From Acidiflorens sp963847715 (GTDB taxonomy: Bacteria; Acidobacteriota; Terriglobia; Terriglobales; Acidobacteriaceae): 64,000 nt of DNA. Of this stretch, positions 34,270 through 43,321 are shown in pieces. The notes below the pieces were generated by a model. It saw only the letters and a list, made by a program, of their open reading frames with translations, was not told where the DNA came from and did no database searches. The position numbers were made by a program, and so were the translations under genes. Each line of letters begins with the position of its first letter. Within the stretch, counting starts at the first letter, position 1. The DNA is taken from positions 62,001 to 126,000 of the forward strand of contig CAWKAZ010000011.1 in the NCBI GenBank assembly GCA_963847715.1, given 5' to 3'.

Positions 34270-35173
34270 CAAGCTTTCGCTAGCCGTGCTCATGACGCTT
34301 GCCGTCGCGAGCACGACGCAAGCAGCTGACCCTGCTCCGCTCCCCCACATCGACGCGAAGCGCGCCTTCGAATACACGCGCGAGGTCACCGCCTTCGGCC
34401 CGCGCTACATTGGCAGCGACAATCATAAAAAGCTCGAGCGCTACATTGTTGAACATCTCAAAGGCGATCAGGTCGAAGACGATGCCTTTACCGCCGATAC
34501 GCCCGAAGGCAAGTTTCCAATCCGCAACATCCTGGCGAAATTCCCCGGAACGAAAGACGGCATCATCATCATCTTCGGCCACTACGACACCAACTACCCG
34601 CTGCGCAACACCGGATACGTTGGCGCAAACGATGGCGGCTCTTCCACGGCCATCCTGCTCGAGTTCGCCCACCAGCTTCGCGCCGGAATGCATAACAATA
34701 AGCGCGACGGCTCCAGCGTCTGGCTCATTTGGACCGATGGCGAAGAGGCAGTCAAAACCTGGACCGACACCGACAGCGTCTACGGCGCCCGCCATCTCGC
34801 CGAGACGTGGGAAAAAGATGGCACGCTGAAAAAGGTCAAGGCCCTGATGGTGATGGACATGATCGGCGATGCCGACCTGAACATCGACCGCAATACCAAC
34901 GGCACTCCGTGGCTGCTCGACCTGATCTACGATGCCGCCACGCGGCAAGGCTATCAGTCCCATTTCTACGCTCGGCAAGGTCCGATTGAGGACGACCACA
35001 TTCCATTCTTCAAGCGCGGAGTCCCCACAGCCGACGTCATCGACCTCGATTACGGATACAACAACGTCTTCCACCACACTCCGCAAGACACCATGGACAA
35101 GCTCAGCCCGAAGAGCTTGCAGATCGTTGGCGACACGATCATGGAAACAATTCGCCTACTCGACCAGAGGTAA
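34199..35173 (+). CDS. Secreted M28-family zinc peptidase / glutaminyl-cyclase-like
   Basis: The 324-residue protein has metal-binding and catalytic motifs of M28 peptidases: IIIFGHYDTNY (His and Asp), GANDGGSSTA (bridging Asp), WTDGEEAVK (Glu pair), MVMDMIGDADL (Asp ligand) and VFHHTPQDTMDKL (His). The overall plan fits secreted glutaminyl-peptide cyclotransferase-like enzymes as well as aminopeptidases; I cannot tell which. The ATG at 34199 has AGGGGA upstream, both lying in the AACCACAGAGG repeat, so the N-terminal 20 or so residues are repeat-derived. A TTG at 34262 would give a normal signal peptide (MWFKLSLAVLMTLAVAS) and is an alternative. Confidence 0.85.
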   Translation: MKEPAMRLDSPGVFLRVPPCPLWFKLSLAVLMTLAVASTTQAADPAPLPHIDAKRAFEYTREVTAFGPRYIGSDNHKKLERYIVEHLKGDQVEDDAFTADTPEGKFPIRNILAKFPGTKDGIIIIFGHYDTNYPLRNTGYVGANDGGSSTAILLEFAHQLRAGMHNNKRDGSSVWLIWTDGEEAVKTWTDTDSVYGARHLAETWEKDGTLKKVKALMVMDMIGDADLNIDRNTNGTPWLLDLIYDAATRQGYQSHFYARQGPIEDDHIPFFKRGVPTADVIDLDYGYNNVFHHTPQDTMDKLSPKSLQIVGDTIMETIRLLDQR

Positions 35174-35262
35174 ACATTCCTCAAATTCAACTCCTCTGCC
35201 ACTCCTGCTACCATATCTACAGCGCCCGTGGGGGCGACTCTGATCGGCTCCAGCAGCCGTGA

Positions 35263-35616
35263 GTGTGTGGGGAATCCAGCTTGTTCCAGAAAATCTTTCC
35301 GGCAGCGCTTCTGTTCGCAGCCATCCATTTCGCAGCCGCACAGGCACCCAGCGCTCCTGGTAAACCGCTTCCGCCCGGACCCATGCAAGCGAAAGTCAAA
35401 GCCGCCTGCACGCAGTGTCACAACACGAGCCGCATCACGGAGCAGCACCTGTCGCGTCAGCAATGGTCTGACCAACTGGAAAAGATGGAAGGGCTAGGCG
35501 CGGTGATTCAGGATGCCGACCGCAACGCCATGCTGAATTATCTGACCAAGAATTTTGGTCCGGCCAAAGGTGGGACGAACCCTGCGGCCAAGAAGTCCGG
35601 TAGCGCCGCGGACTAG
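35263..35616 (+). CDS. Small secreted c-type haem protein
   Basis: The 117-residue product has a signal sequence (FPAALLFAAIHFAAAQAP) and a single haem-binding CTQCH motif at about residue 48-52, followed by a helical segment with a methionine (QLEKMEGLG) that could be the distal ligand. This is the layout of short monohaem cytochrome domains as in quinohaemoprotein amine dehydrogenases. A partner is not adjacent. The GTG at 35263 is used; TTG at 35281 is also possible. Confidence 0.75.
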   Translation: MCGESSLFQKIFPAALLFAAIHFAAAQAPSAPGKPLPPGPMQAKVKAACTQCHNTSRITEQHLSRQQWSDQLEKMEGLGAVIQDADRNAMLNYLTKNFGPAKGGTNPAAKKSGSAAD

Positions 35617-35798
35617 ATCGTGTGGTGCGGGCATTCCTGCCCGCGAATGTAGGCAAACTTGCGGGCAAAGCGCTACCGACCCAACGCTCGAAGTGGCATT
35701 ACGGCAGCGCTGCCCCTGACCAAGCTCTAACTGATCTTAGGATGCTCTGCCGCGTCTCCGGACTTCAAGTGATTGTCTAGGTACTACACGGTTACTAC

Positions 35799-37361
35799 CT
35801 ATTCCTTAGCTCTTTCCGCGTTCTCGGGATCTTCCGCGGCAGAATGCTTTTCCGGCCGCAGCTGCGGAAACAAAATCACATCGCGAATCGTGTGCGAATC
35901 GGTGATCAGCATCGCCAAGCGGTCCACGCCCAGACCTACGCCTCCCGCCGGAGGCATGCCATAGCTGAGCGCGTTGATGTAGTTCTCATCCATCTGGTGG
36001 GCCTCATCGTCTCCGCGCTCGCGTTCCTTGAGTTGCCCCTCGAAGCGCTGCCGCTGATCTTCGGGATCGTTCAGTTCGCTGAATCCGTTTGCAATTTCCA
36101 TCTGCCCGGCAAACATCTCGAAGCGCTCGGTCCAATCGGGCTCATCGGGCTTCTGCTTCGACAGCGGCGAGACAGCGGTCGGGAACTCGTAGATGATGGT
36201 TGGCTGCATCAGGTGCTCTTCGGCAATCGCCTCAAAGATGTTCGCGATCGTCTTCCCGACTGGAGCCGCTGCGTCGTACTGCAACTTGATTCCCGCACCA
36301 CGCACTCGACCGACCAACGCCTCGACCGACTCATGCGATGCGAAATCGCTTCGCTCCGGCTTTGCCCCAGCCCGCTCCGGCCAGAAATGGACAATCGCCT
36401 CGCGCATCGTCATCCGCCGCCAGTTGGCGTGCGACCAGTCAATCTCATGCTCGCCCCAGTTCGTCTTCATCCCGCCAGTGACGTCTTTCACGGCCTGCTC
36501 GATCGCGCCCTGCGTCGTATCCATGATGCCGAGATAGTCGGTATAGGCCTGGTAGGCCTCGAGCATGGTGAACTCAGGATTCCATCTCCATCCCAAGCCT
36601 TCGTTCCGGAAATTGCGATTGATTTCGTAGACGCGATCGAATCCGCCGACGGTCAGCCGCTTCAAATAGAGTTCGGGAGCGATGCGCAGAAACAAATCCA
36701 TGTCGAGCGTGTTGTGATGCGTCTTGAACGGGCGCGCCACCGCGCCGCCGGCAATGGGATGCATCATCGGCGTCTCGACTTCCATGAATTGCTGACCGTC
36801 GAAATACCGCCGCAGCGACTGGACAATTTTGCTGCGCTTCAGAAACACTTCGCGGACTTCGGGATTCATCACCAGATCGAGATAGCGTTGGCGATAACGC
36901 AACTCGACGTCCGTCAGGCCGTGAAATTTTTCTGGAAGCGGCAACAGATCTTTCGACAGAAACGTCAATTCTTCGGCGTGAATGCTGAGTTCCCCAGTAC
37001 GAGTGCGAAACAGATATCCGCGCACGCCGATGTGGTCGCCCAGATCGAGCAGTTTCCAGAGCTCGAACCCAGCATCTCCGATGGCGTCTTTCTTGACATA
37101 GAACTGCAGGCGCTGGCCGTCCTGCTGCAAGTGCGCGAAACCAGCCTTGCCCATCAGCCGGATCGCCATGATGCGTCCAGCGACGCGCACCGTGACACGC
37201 GGAGATTCCAATTCTTCCGCCGTCTGCCCGCTATACTCGGCCAGAATCTGGGGCACGGTGTGGCTGTAGTTGAACTTCGTCGGATATGCCGGATGTCCGA
37301 GAGCCTCAATCTTCTTCAGCTTCTCGCGCCGGATTTCATAAATGTTCTCGTCGAGTGCCAA
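35799..37361 (-). CDS. lysS: Lysyl-tRNA synthetase, class II
   Basis: The 520-residue enzyme charges tRNA-Lys. It has an OB-fold anticodon-binding domain (about 55-160, with VRVAGRIMAIRLMGKAGFA), motif 1 around RYRQRYLDLVMNPEV, motif 2 (RNFRNEGLGWRWNPEFT) and motif 3 near the C-terminus (INALSYGMPPAGGVGLGVDRL). The TTG start follows AAGGA at 6-bp spacing. It is convergent with the small haem protein and divergent from the toxin-antitoxin pair. Confidence 0.97.
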   Translation of the reverse strand: MALDENIYEIRREKLKKIEALGHPAYPTKFNYSHTVPQILAEYSGQTAEELESPRVTVRVAGRIMAIRLMGKAGFAHLQQDGQRLQFYVKKDAIGDAGFELWKLLDLGDHIGVRGYLFRTRTGELSIHAEELTFLSKDLLPLPEKFHGLTDVELRYRQRYLDLVMNPEVREVFLKRSKIVQSLRRYFDGQQFMEVETPMMHPIAGGAVARPFKTHHNTLDMDLFLRIAPELYLKRLTVGGFDRVYEINRNFRNEGLGWRWNPEFTMLEAYQAYTDYLGIMDTTQGAIEQAVKDVTGGMKTNWGEHEIDWSHANWRRMTMREAIVHFWPERAGAKPERSDFASHESVEALVGRVRGAGIKLQYDAAAPVGKTIANIFEAIAEEHLMQPTIIYEFPTAVSPLSKQKPDEPDWTERFEMFAGQMEIANGFSELNDPEDQRQRFEGQLKERERGDDEAHQMDENYINALSYGMPPAGGVGLGVDRLAMLITDSHTIRDVILFPQLRPEKHSAAEDPENAERAKE

Positions 37362-37405
37362 TGCGTGTCCTTGATTCTCAGAATAGGAGTGCGGGTAAGC
37401 ATTTG

Positions 37406-37411
37406 ATTATA
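37406..37411 (-). promoter_or_regulatory. Minus-10 element of the lysS promoter
   Basis: TATAAT on the minus strand lies 45 bp upstream of the lysS TTG; no good -35 is seen. Confidence 0.35.
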
Positions 37412-37476
37412 GACAAGGCACGTTGAGATCGTGGCAGTCAGGCCTGTTTGCCGTACTCCCAGGCCACTCAATCCAG

Positions 37477-37505
37477 TTGACACGTACTCTAATAGCGTAT
37501 AGTAT
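37477..37505 (+). promoter_or_regulatory. Promoter of the toxin-antitoxin pair
   Basis: TTGACA and TAGTAT are spaced 17 bp; the start is expected near 37512, 26 bp before the toxin ATG. Confidence 0.65.
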
Positions 37506-37529
37506 TGAAATGTACTCCGCTAGCGTATA
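37484..37529 (+). promoter_or_regulatory. Double operator of the toxin-antitoxin pair
   Basis: Two 18-bp direct repeats, GTACTCTAATAGCGTATA and GTACTCCGCTAGCGTATA, start 28 bp apart (37484 and 37512). The first has palindromic symmetry TAC-n-CTA-n-TAG-n-GTA. One covers the -10 spacer, the other the transcription start, as expected for antitoxin repression. Confidence 0.65.
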
Positions 37530-37537
37530 AAGGTTTT

Positions 37538-37912
37538 ATGGAGTTCATCGAGGCGCCGGCTTTTACGCGTCATCTGCCGGATTACTTGAACGACGATGAG
37601 TACAAAGGGCTGCAGGCCAAGCTCGGGGCCAATCCCGAACTCGGGGACTTGATGCCTGGTACTGGCGGTTTTCGCAAGGTGCGCTGGGCCGATGCGCGGC
37701 GCGGCAAAGGCCGGAGAGGTGGGTTGCGGATTATTTACTACCACTTCCGTTCCGATCATCAGATCTGGCTGTTGACTCTTTACGACAAAGGCGAGACTTC
37801 AGACCTGGCCGCAGCTGAGAAAAAGGCATTGAAGGCCTCGATCCAAACTGAATTAGAAGCTCGCTCATCCCGCCGCTCAATCGGGATCCGCAAGCCGCGG
37901 AGGACGCAGTGA
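37538..37912 (+). CDS. RelE/HigB-type toxin
   Basis: The 124-residue product resembles the RelE/HigB-like (COG4737) ribosome-dependent mRNA interferases: N-terminal helix PDYLNDDEYKGLQAKLGANP, then GLRIIYYHFRSDHQIWLLTLYDKGE, the core beta-hairpin with Arg and the YDK segment. A frame start 33 bp upstream is rejected in favour of the ATG at 37538, which follows AAAGG. The stop overlaps the antitoxin ATG (TGATG), so the pair is made together. The toxin precedes the antitoxin (HigBA order). Confidence 0.88.
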   Translation: MEFIEAPAFTRHLPDYLNDDEYKGLQAKLGANPELGDLMPGTGGFRKVRWADARRGKGRRGGLRIIYYHFRSDHQIWLLTLYDKGETSDLAAAEKKALKASIQTELEARSSRRSIGIRKPRRTQ

Positions 37913-38235
37913 TGGGGAAGAGAGACGTATTCGGCGAACTGATGGCAGGTGTGGCGGCGATGAAGCACCACCGGGAGGGTAAGCTCACATTGCGCACCTA
38001 CAAAGTCGATGTTGCGCCACTCCCCAAAGTAGATGCGAAACTCCTCCGGGACACTCGAAAAAAACTGCGCTGTTCCCGAGCGGTGTTCGCGCGCAAACTC
38101 AGGATCAACGAAAGAACGTTGGAAAAATGGGAACAGGGTCGCGCAAAACCGAACCCTCAGGCGGCCGCTCTCGTTCTGCTAGTCCGTAAATACCCGGACA
38201 CGCTGGCCCGCCTGGACGAGCTCGCTGCGCGCTAG
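37912..38235 (+). CDS. HigA-type helix-turn-helix antitoxin
   Basis: The 107-residue product has a Cro/CI helix-turn-helix in its second half (DTRKKLRCSRAVFARKLR then NERTLEKWEQGRAKPN) and a flexible N-terminus that probably wraps the toxin. It is expected to repress its own promoter by binding the two repeats at 37484 and 37512. The start is ATG 37912, overlapping the toxin stop; GTG 37909 is an alternative that adds one residue. Confidence 0.88.
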   Translation: MGKRDVFGELMAGVAAMKHHREGKLTLRTYKVDVAPLPKVDAKLLRDTRKKLRCSRAVFARKLRINERTLEKWEQGRAKPNPQAAALVLLVRKYPDTLARLDELAAR

Positions 38236-38288
38236 CGAAGAGCTGAACAATACTCTCTTCTTCACCGGAAGCATTTAGACTGGGCATC

Positions 38289-40460
38289 ATGACCACCGGC
38301 TCCCACAACTCCCTCGCCCGCGCTTCTTCTTCCTACCTTCGCTCGGCGATGCACCAACCGATCCAGTGGCATGAGTTTGGGGAGGAAGCTTTTGCGGCGG
38401 CTCGAGCGGCCAACAAGCCGATGCTTCTCGATATTGGAGCGGTCTGGTGCCACTGGTGCCACGTGATGGATCGCGAATCCTACGATGATCCGGAAGTGGC
38501 CGCCATCGTGAATGAGCATTACATCGCGATGAAGGTCGATCGGGATGAGCGTCCAGATATTGACAGCCGCTATCAGGTCGCCGTGTCATCGCTCACCGGT
38601 CAAGGTGGCTGGCCGTTGACAGCGTTTCTCACGCCCGCCGGGAAGCCGTTTTATGGCGGCACGTATTTCCCTCCGAGCGAATCCTACGGACGGCCGAGTT
38701 TTAAGCGCGTATTGCTTTCGATCGCGCAGGCTTATCGCGAGAAGCACGACGATGTGATGGAACAGGCACAACTGGTTGAGAGTGCGATTGCCCGAGCCGA
38801 AACATATTCAGGCGGAAGGACAGTATCGGCTTCGGTGATTGATGCAATTCTCGAGTCGGCGCGAAAAATGTTTGATCCGGTGCATGGCGGGTTCGGAAGC
38901 GCTCCGAAGTTTCCCCACCCAGCGGCGCTCGACCTGGTGATGGAAGGGTACGTTCGTGGCGGCGCCGCAGCGAAAGAAGAGAAAGAAGATCTGCGAACGA
39001 TTTTCGTCCACACGCTGGAGAAGATGGCGCGCGGCGGCGTTTATGACCAACTGGCCGGAGGCTTCCATCGTTACTCCGTCGACGAGCGCTGGATCGTGCC
39101 GCACTTCGAGAAGATGTGTTACGACAACTCCGAGTTGCTGAAGAACTACGTGCATGCTTACCAGGCAAGCGGCGACGAATTCTTCGCAGGTGTTGCGCGC
39201 GACATTATCCGCTGGATGGACGAATGGCTCAGCGATCGCGCTCATGGAGGCTTCTACGCCTCGCAGGATGCCGACTACTCGATGGATGACGACGGCGACT
39301 ACTTCACCTGGACGCTGCAGGAAGCGCAGTCCGTACTTACGCCAGACGAGGCGGCTGTGGCTACGCTCTACTACGGCATTCAGGAAATCGGCGACATGCA
39401 TCACAACCGTGCAAAGAACGTGCTCGGCATTGCAGCGTCGGTCGAAGACATTGCCGAGCGGCTGCGTATTTCGGCGGCCGAGGTGGGAGCACGATTAGCA
39501 GGGGCGCAGAAGAAAATGTATGCGGCGCGGCTGCTGCGGCCGACTCCATATGTGGACAAGACAATTTATGCGGGTTGGAACGCGATGTGTGTCTCTGCAT
39601 ATCTGGAAGCCGCGCGAGTGCTCGATCTCGCCGACGCCCGTCACTTCGCGCTGCGTTCCCTCGACCGCCTCCTCTCCGAAGGTTGGGATGCCGCGCAGGG
39701 CATGAAACATGTGATCGCATACTCCGAGGCTTTCTCGGATGCTCGGGCAGCGCGGCGCGAAGTTGCCGGCGTATTGGATGACTATGCATTCAGTGTCATT
39801 GCCTGCCTCGACGCTTACGAGGCCACGGCGGACTTGAGCTATTTCCGTTTTGCCCGCTCCATCGTGGATGCAATGATCGCCGGCTTTTTTGATCCGGAGG
39901 CTGGTGGATTTTTTGATACGCGAGTTGTGGCAGCAAAGAAGGAAAAAGCCGCGCTTGGCATTCTGGGAACGCGGCGCAAGCCGTTTCAGGATTCACCAAC
40001 TCCTGCGGGAAATTCTGCGGCGGCAATTGCTCTGCTTCGTCTTTACATATACACGAATGACGCAGCACATCGCGAAAAGGCCGAGCAGACACTCGAGGTC
40101 TACGCCGGAGTTGCGGGGCAACATGGAATTTTTGCCGCGACTTACGGCCTAGCCGTGGCGCGTTTCACTCAGCCACACGCCCAGGTAGTCGTGGTGGGGA
40201 AGGATGATGCGGCGCGCGAGTTGTATCGAGCCGCCGTGCGTCCACTCGGATTGAGTACGGCAGTTCTGCTTATCGATCCCGACAAAGTCGTCACGCAGAA
40301 CTTGCCACCAGCGCTGGCGGAGACAATTCCAAATCTTCCAGCTCTCGCCGAGGGAAGATCGTTCGCCGTCGTCTGCTCCGGGTTCGCCTGCCAGCCTCCG
40401 GTTTTCGATGTCCAGGAATTGAGGCGCGCTTTGGGATCGCAGTCGCGTTCAGCCGCGTAG
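38289..40460 (+). CDS. YyaL/DUF255-family thioredoxin-domain protein (spermatogenesis-associated 20 type)
   Basis: The 723-residue protein has the family start (NSLARASSSYLRSAMHQPIQWH), a thioredoxin-like domain with active-site CHWC at residues 54-57 (AVWCHWCHVMDRESYDD), then GQGGWPLTAFLTPAGKPF and a long (alpha/alpha)6 region resembling glycoside hydrolases (GGFHRYSVDERWIVPHFEKM). It is conserved from bacteria to humans, yet its biochemical role is not established. No signal peptide is seen, so it is cytoplasmic. Confidence 0.92.
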   Translation: MTTGSHNSLARASSSYLRSAMHQPIQWHEFGEEAFAAARAANKPMLLDIGAVWCHWCHVMDRESYDDPEVAAIVNEHYIAMKVDRDERPDIDSRYQVAVSSLTGQGGWPLTAFLTPAGKPFYGGTYFPPSESYGRPSFKRVLLSIAQAYREKHDDVMEQAQLVESAIARAETYSGGRTVSASVIDAILESARKMFDPVHGGFGSAPKFPHPAALDLVMEGYVRGGAAAKEEKEDLRTIFVHTLEKMARGGVYDQLAGGFHRYSVDERWIVPHFEKMCYDNSELLKNYVHAYQASGDEFFAGVARDIIRWMDEWLSDRAHGGFYASQDADYSMDDDGDYFTWTLQEAQSVLTPDEAAVATLYYGIQEIGDMHHNRAKNVLGIAASVEDIAERLRISAAEVGARLAGAQKKMYAARLLRPTPYVDKTIYAGWNAMCVSAYLEAARVLDLADARHFALRSLDRLLSEGWDAAQGMKHVIAYSEAFSDARAARREVAGVLDDYAFSVIACLDAYEATADLSYFRFARSIVDAMIAGFFDPEAGGFFDTRVVAAKKEKAALGILGTRRKPFQDSPTPAGNSAAAIALLRLYIYTNDAAHREKAEQTLEVYAGVAGQHGIFAATYGLAVARFTQPHAQVVVVGKDDAARELYRAAVRPLGLSTAVLLIDPDKVVTQNLPPALAETIPNLPALAEGRSFAVVCSGFACQPPVFDVQELRRALGSQSRSAA

Positions 40461-40469
40461 GCACGGCGC

Positions 40470-41369
40470 CTAACGACGCTTCAGCGCTTCCAGTTCCTCC
40501 AGCGTGCGCGGCCAGTCCGCTCCCAGCAGCCGCGATAAACTCCGGTCGGCAAGCACTTTGCCGCCGGTCTGGCAGCGAGCACAATAATTCGTTTCTTTGT
40601 CGGCGTAGCGGATTCTCAGAACCTTATCTCCACATCTCGGACAAGGCTCGCCATAACGCCCGTGGACGGCCATATCCGGGCGAAATGCAGTAACCTTCTC
40701 CGGGAACTTGTTCTCGGCTTCCGCGCGCAGACGGCTGACCCAGAGTTCAAGCGTATCCCGCGTTGCCTTGAACAGCCTCTCCCACTCCTCCGGACGAAGT
40801 TTCTGCGTGAACGCAATCGGCGACAATTGCGCCGCATGCAGAATCTCATCCGAATACGCGTTGCCGATGCCGCTCACCAGCCGCGGATCAGTCAGAGCCC
40901 GCTTCAGCGTGTGATTCTCGGCAGCAAGCGCCGCACGGAACGAATTGACGTCGCTGGAGAGAATGTCGATCCCTCCCGGATCAATCGACCGCAGACTTTC
41001 TTCGCCTTCGAGGATATGCAGCGCCGCGCGGCGCTTGCTGCCCGCTTCCGTGAGTAGCAACGACCCGTTGGGAAAATCGAAAACGGCCAGGTTCTGGCGG
41101 CCGCCCAACTTCACCCCGGGAGCTTTCCAGTGCAGACGCCCGGCAATCATCAGGTGCAGGACTACCCAGAGATCTTTCTCCACTCCGATTGCGATCCGCT
41201 TTCCCACCCGCCGCAATTCCCGCACGGTTCGTCCCTCGACGCTCGCCAGCGGAGGTTGCACGGTTCGCAGCAGAAACGCGCTCGCAAGGCGTATTCGCTC
41301 GATGGGCTGGCCCAGAATGCGAGGTTCAAGCGCGGTAATGTAAGCGGCAATATCCGGCAACTCGGGCAT
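40470..41369 (-). CDS. Fpg/Nei-family DNA glycosylase
   Basis: The 299-residue enzyme begins MPELPDIAAYITALEP, so after Met removal the catalytic Pro and Glu are at positions 2-3 as in MutM. Lysine is found in RVGKRIAIG, the H2TH region includes DPRLVSGIGNAYSDEIL, and the C-terminal zinc finger is CPRCGDK...CARCQTGGK. It excises oxidised bases (8-oxoguanine or pyrimidines) and nicks abasic sites. A 20-codon upstream extension is rejected because it precedes the catalytic N-terminus. The family assignment between Fpg and Nei is not decided here. Confidence 0.93.
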   Translation of the reverse strand: MPELPDIAAYITALEPRILGQPIERIRLASAFLLRTVQPPLASVEGRTVRELRRVGKRIAIGVEKDLWVVLHLMIAGRLHWKAPGVKLGGRQNLAVFDFPNGSLLLTEAGSKRRAALHILEGEESLRSIDPGGIDILSSDVNSFRAALAAENHTLKRALTDPRLVSGIGNAYSDEILHAAQLSPIAFTQKLRPEEWERLFKATRDTLELWVSRLRAEAENKFPEKVTAFRPDMAVHGRYGEPCPRCGDKVLRIRYADKETNYCARCQTGGKVLADRSLSRLLGADWPRTLEELEALKRR

Positions 41370-41482
41370 CGCTATTAGCTTGCCTGCGACTCGCTGGCTT
41401 TTGCAATGCCTGTGAGGACCGTCCATCCGGACGTGAAGTTTCTTACCGGCCTGCCGATGAAACTGGATGGCGGCGCCTCGTC

Positions 41483-42406
41483 ATGTTCTCGAACTTTCTC
41501 GATAATCCGAAATTGTTCCGGCACCTCGTGGAAAACTTGCCGGCAGGGATTTACATCGTGGATCAGGAGCGGCGTATTCGTTTCTGGAACCATGGCGCTG
41601 AACGGCTCACTGGCCATTTGTCTCATGAGGTGGTCGGGCATGTCCTCGAAGATGCGGTGCAGATCTGCGACCGGCGTGGCAACACCTTGCAGGGCGAAAG
41701 TTGTCCGGTGGCGCGGACTCTCAGCCAGCGGCAACCGCAGCAATGCAATGCTTTCTACCTGCACAAAAATGGACATCGGACAGCTATGCGGATTCGTACG
41801 CAGCCCATCCTGGAATACGGCGACGCAAATGTATGTGCGACCGTGATATTCGAAGAGACATTCGTACAACGCGAGAGAGCATCAGGACCGCCAATGTACG
41901 GATGCCTGGATGCAAACACCGGAATCCCATCGTGCCAACTGACGCGGGCGGTGCTGAACGAATGCATGACGGGCATGGAGAAATCGCATACTGGATTCGG
42001 GCTGCTGCGGATAAGGCTGCTCGGCCTGCAGGAGTTTTCGGCTCAGCACGGTCCACAGTCGATCGCACCGTTTCTCCGTACCGCGGCACACACGTTGCGA
42101 AATAGCCTCGACGCGGAAAGCTTTCTCGGATGTTGGGATGTGAATGAATTTCTGGCGGTGCTGACTTCAGCGAGTCCGATGATGGTGGCCATGACGGCCG
42201 ACGTCTTGTGGAACTTGCTGCGCCATTCGGAAATCTTGTGGTGGGGCGACCGCTTCTTGATTGAAACGGAAGTCTCCTACACAGTGGCCACTCCCGGCAA
42301 GGATCTGGAATTGCTTCTGGGCGAAATGACGTCAGCAAATACAAAAAGCGTGGCGAAGGCGCGAGCGGCGGGTGCTCCCGGCAACTCCGCTGACCAGTCT
42401 GGATAA
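41483..42406 (+). CDS. PAS domain plus degenerate GGDEF domain protein
   Basis: The 307-residue soluble protein has a PAS domain (about 10-125: VENLPAGIYIVDQERRIRFWNHGAERLTG) with four cysteines downstream (ICDRRG, ESCPVA) and a C-terminal domain (about 138-290) with the fold pattern of diguanylate cyclases (TGFGLLRIRLLGLQEFSAQHG). The signature GGDEF is replaced by CWDVNEF (about 217-223), so catalysis is very unlikely; it may bind nucleotide or protein. It lies 18 bp upstream of motA and probably senses a signal for the stator. Confidence 0.75.
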   Translation: MFSNFLDNPKLFRHLVENLPAGIYIVDQERRIRFWNHGAERLTGHLSHEVVGHVLEDAVQICDRRGNTLQGESCPVARTLSQRQPQQCNAFYLHKNGHRTAMRIRTQPILEYGDANVCATVIFEETFVQRERASGPPMYGCLDANTGIPSCQLTRAVLNECMTGMEKSHTGFGLLRIRLLGLQEFSAQHGPQSIAPFLRTAAHTLRNSLDAESFLGCWDVNEFLAVLTSASPMMVAMTADVLWNLLRHSEILWWGDRFLIETEVSYTVATPGKDLELLLGEMTSANTKSVAKARAAGAPGNSADQSG

Positions 42407-42424
42407 GAGCGAGGAAGATGGTTC

Positions 42425-43312
42425 ATGTTTTCGATTATTGGAATCGTAGTGGTTTTCGGTTGTATCGTCGCCGGCTATCTGATGGAGCACGGCAACATGA
42501 AAGTGCTGGTGCAGCCGGCGGAACTGATCATCATCGGCGGCGCTGCGTTAGGCACGGTGCTGATTTCGAATCCCGTCCACACGCTCAAGCAGATGATTAG
42601 CGGGCTCATCGGCGTCTTCGGCTCATCAAAGTTTGGCACGCAGCGTTACGTCGATTCGCTGAAGATGATGTACGAACTGCTGCAGAAGGCGCGCAAGGAA
42701 GGACTGGTCGCGCTCGAGACCGACATCGAGGAGCCCGACAAGAGTCCTTTGCTCTCGAAATACAAAGATTTTGTGAAAGACCATCACGCCGTGCACTTCG
42801 TCTGCGACACGCTGCGCATGGCGGTAAGCGGCGGCGTAGAAGTTTTCGATCTGGATCAAATGCTCGAAGCCGACATGGAAGTTCATCATCACGAAGCCGG
42901 GGAGCCGGTCGCGGCGCTGAGCACAATGGCAGATTCCTTGCCCGGCCTGGGCATCGTAGCGGCCGTACTCGGCGTCGTGATCACCATGGGCGCGCTCGGC
43001 GGACCTCCGGAAGAAATCGGACACAAGGTGGCAGCCGCACTGGTCGGCACCTTTCTTGGCATCTTGCTGTGCTACGGCCTGGTTGGACCGTTGGCAGCGC
43101 GCATGGGCAAGATCGCGGAAGAAGAGCACGCGTACATGCTCGTGCTGCGAGTCACGATGATCGCCTTTCTGAAAGGCGTTGCGCCCATCATGGCGGTAGA
43201 AATCGGACGACGCACCGTTCCCGGACATGTGCGGCCCACATTCAAAGCCATCGAAGAAGCTTGCCGCGGCGCGAAAGATGCTCCTGCGGCAGCGGCTGCC
43301 ACCGCGGGATAA
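42425..43312 (+). CDS. motA: Flagellar motor stator protein MotA
   Basis: The 295-residue inner-membrane protein has four helices, including MFSIIGIVVVFGCIVAGYL, ALGTVLISNPVHTLKQMIS and the conserved LPGLGIVAAVLGVVITMGALGG, with the cytoplasmic loop of charged residues. The two conserved prolines flank the last helices. With MotB it conducts ions to turn the flagellum. No other flagellar genes are in the window. GAAGATGG upstream gives a weak Shine-Dalgarno. Confidence 0.95.
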   Translation: MFSIIGIVVVFGCIVAGYLMEHGNMKVLVQPAELIIIGGAALGTVLISNPVHTLKQMISGLIGVFGSSKFGTQRYVDSLKMMYELLQKARKEGLVALETDIEEPDKSPLLSKYKDFVKDHHAVHFVCDTLRMAVSGGVEVFDLDQMLEADMEVHHHEAGEPVAALSTMADSLPGLGIVAAVLGVVITMGALGGPPEEIGHKVAAALVGTFLGILLCYGLVGPLAARMGKIAEEEHAYMLVLRVTMIAFLKGVAPIMAVEIGRRTVPGHVRPTFKAIEEACRGAKDAPAAAAATAG

Positions 43313-43321
43313 GGCCGCATC

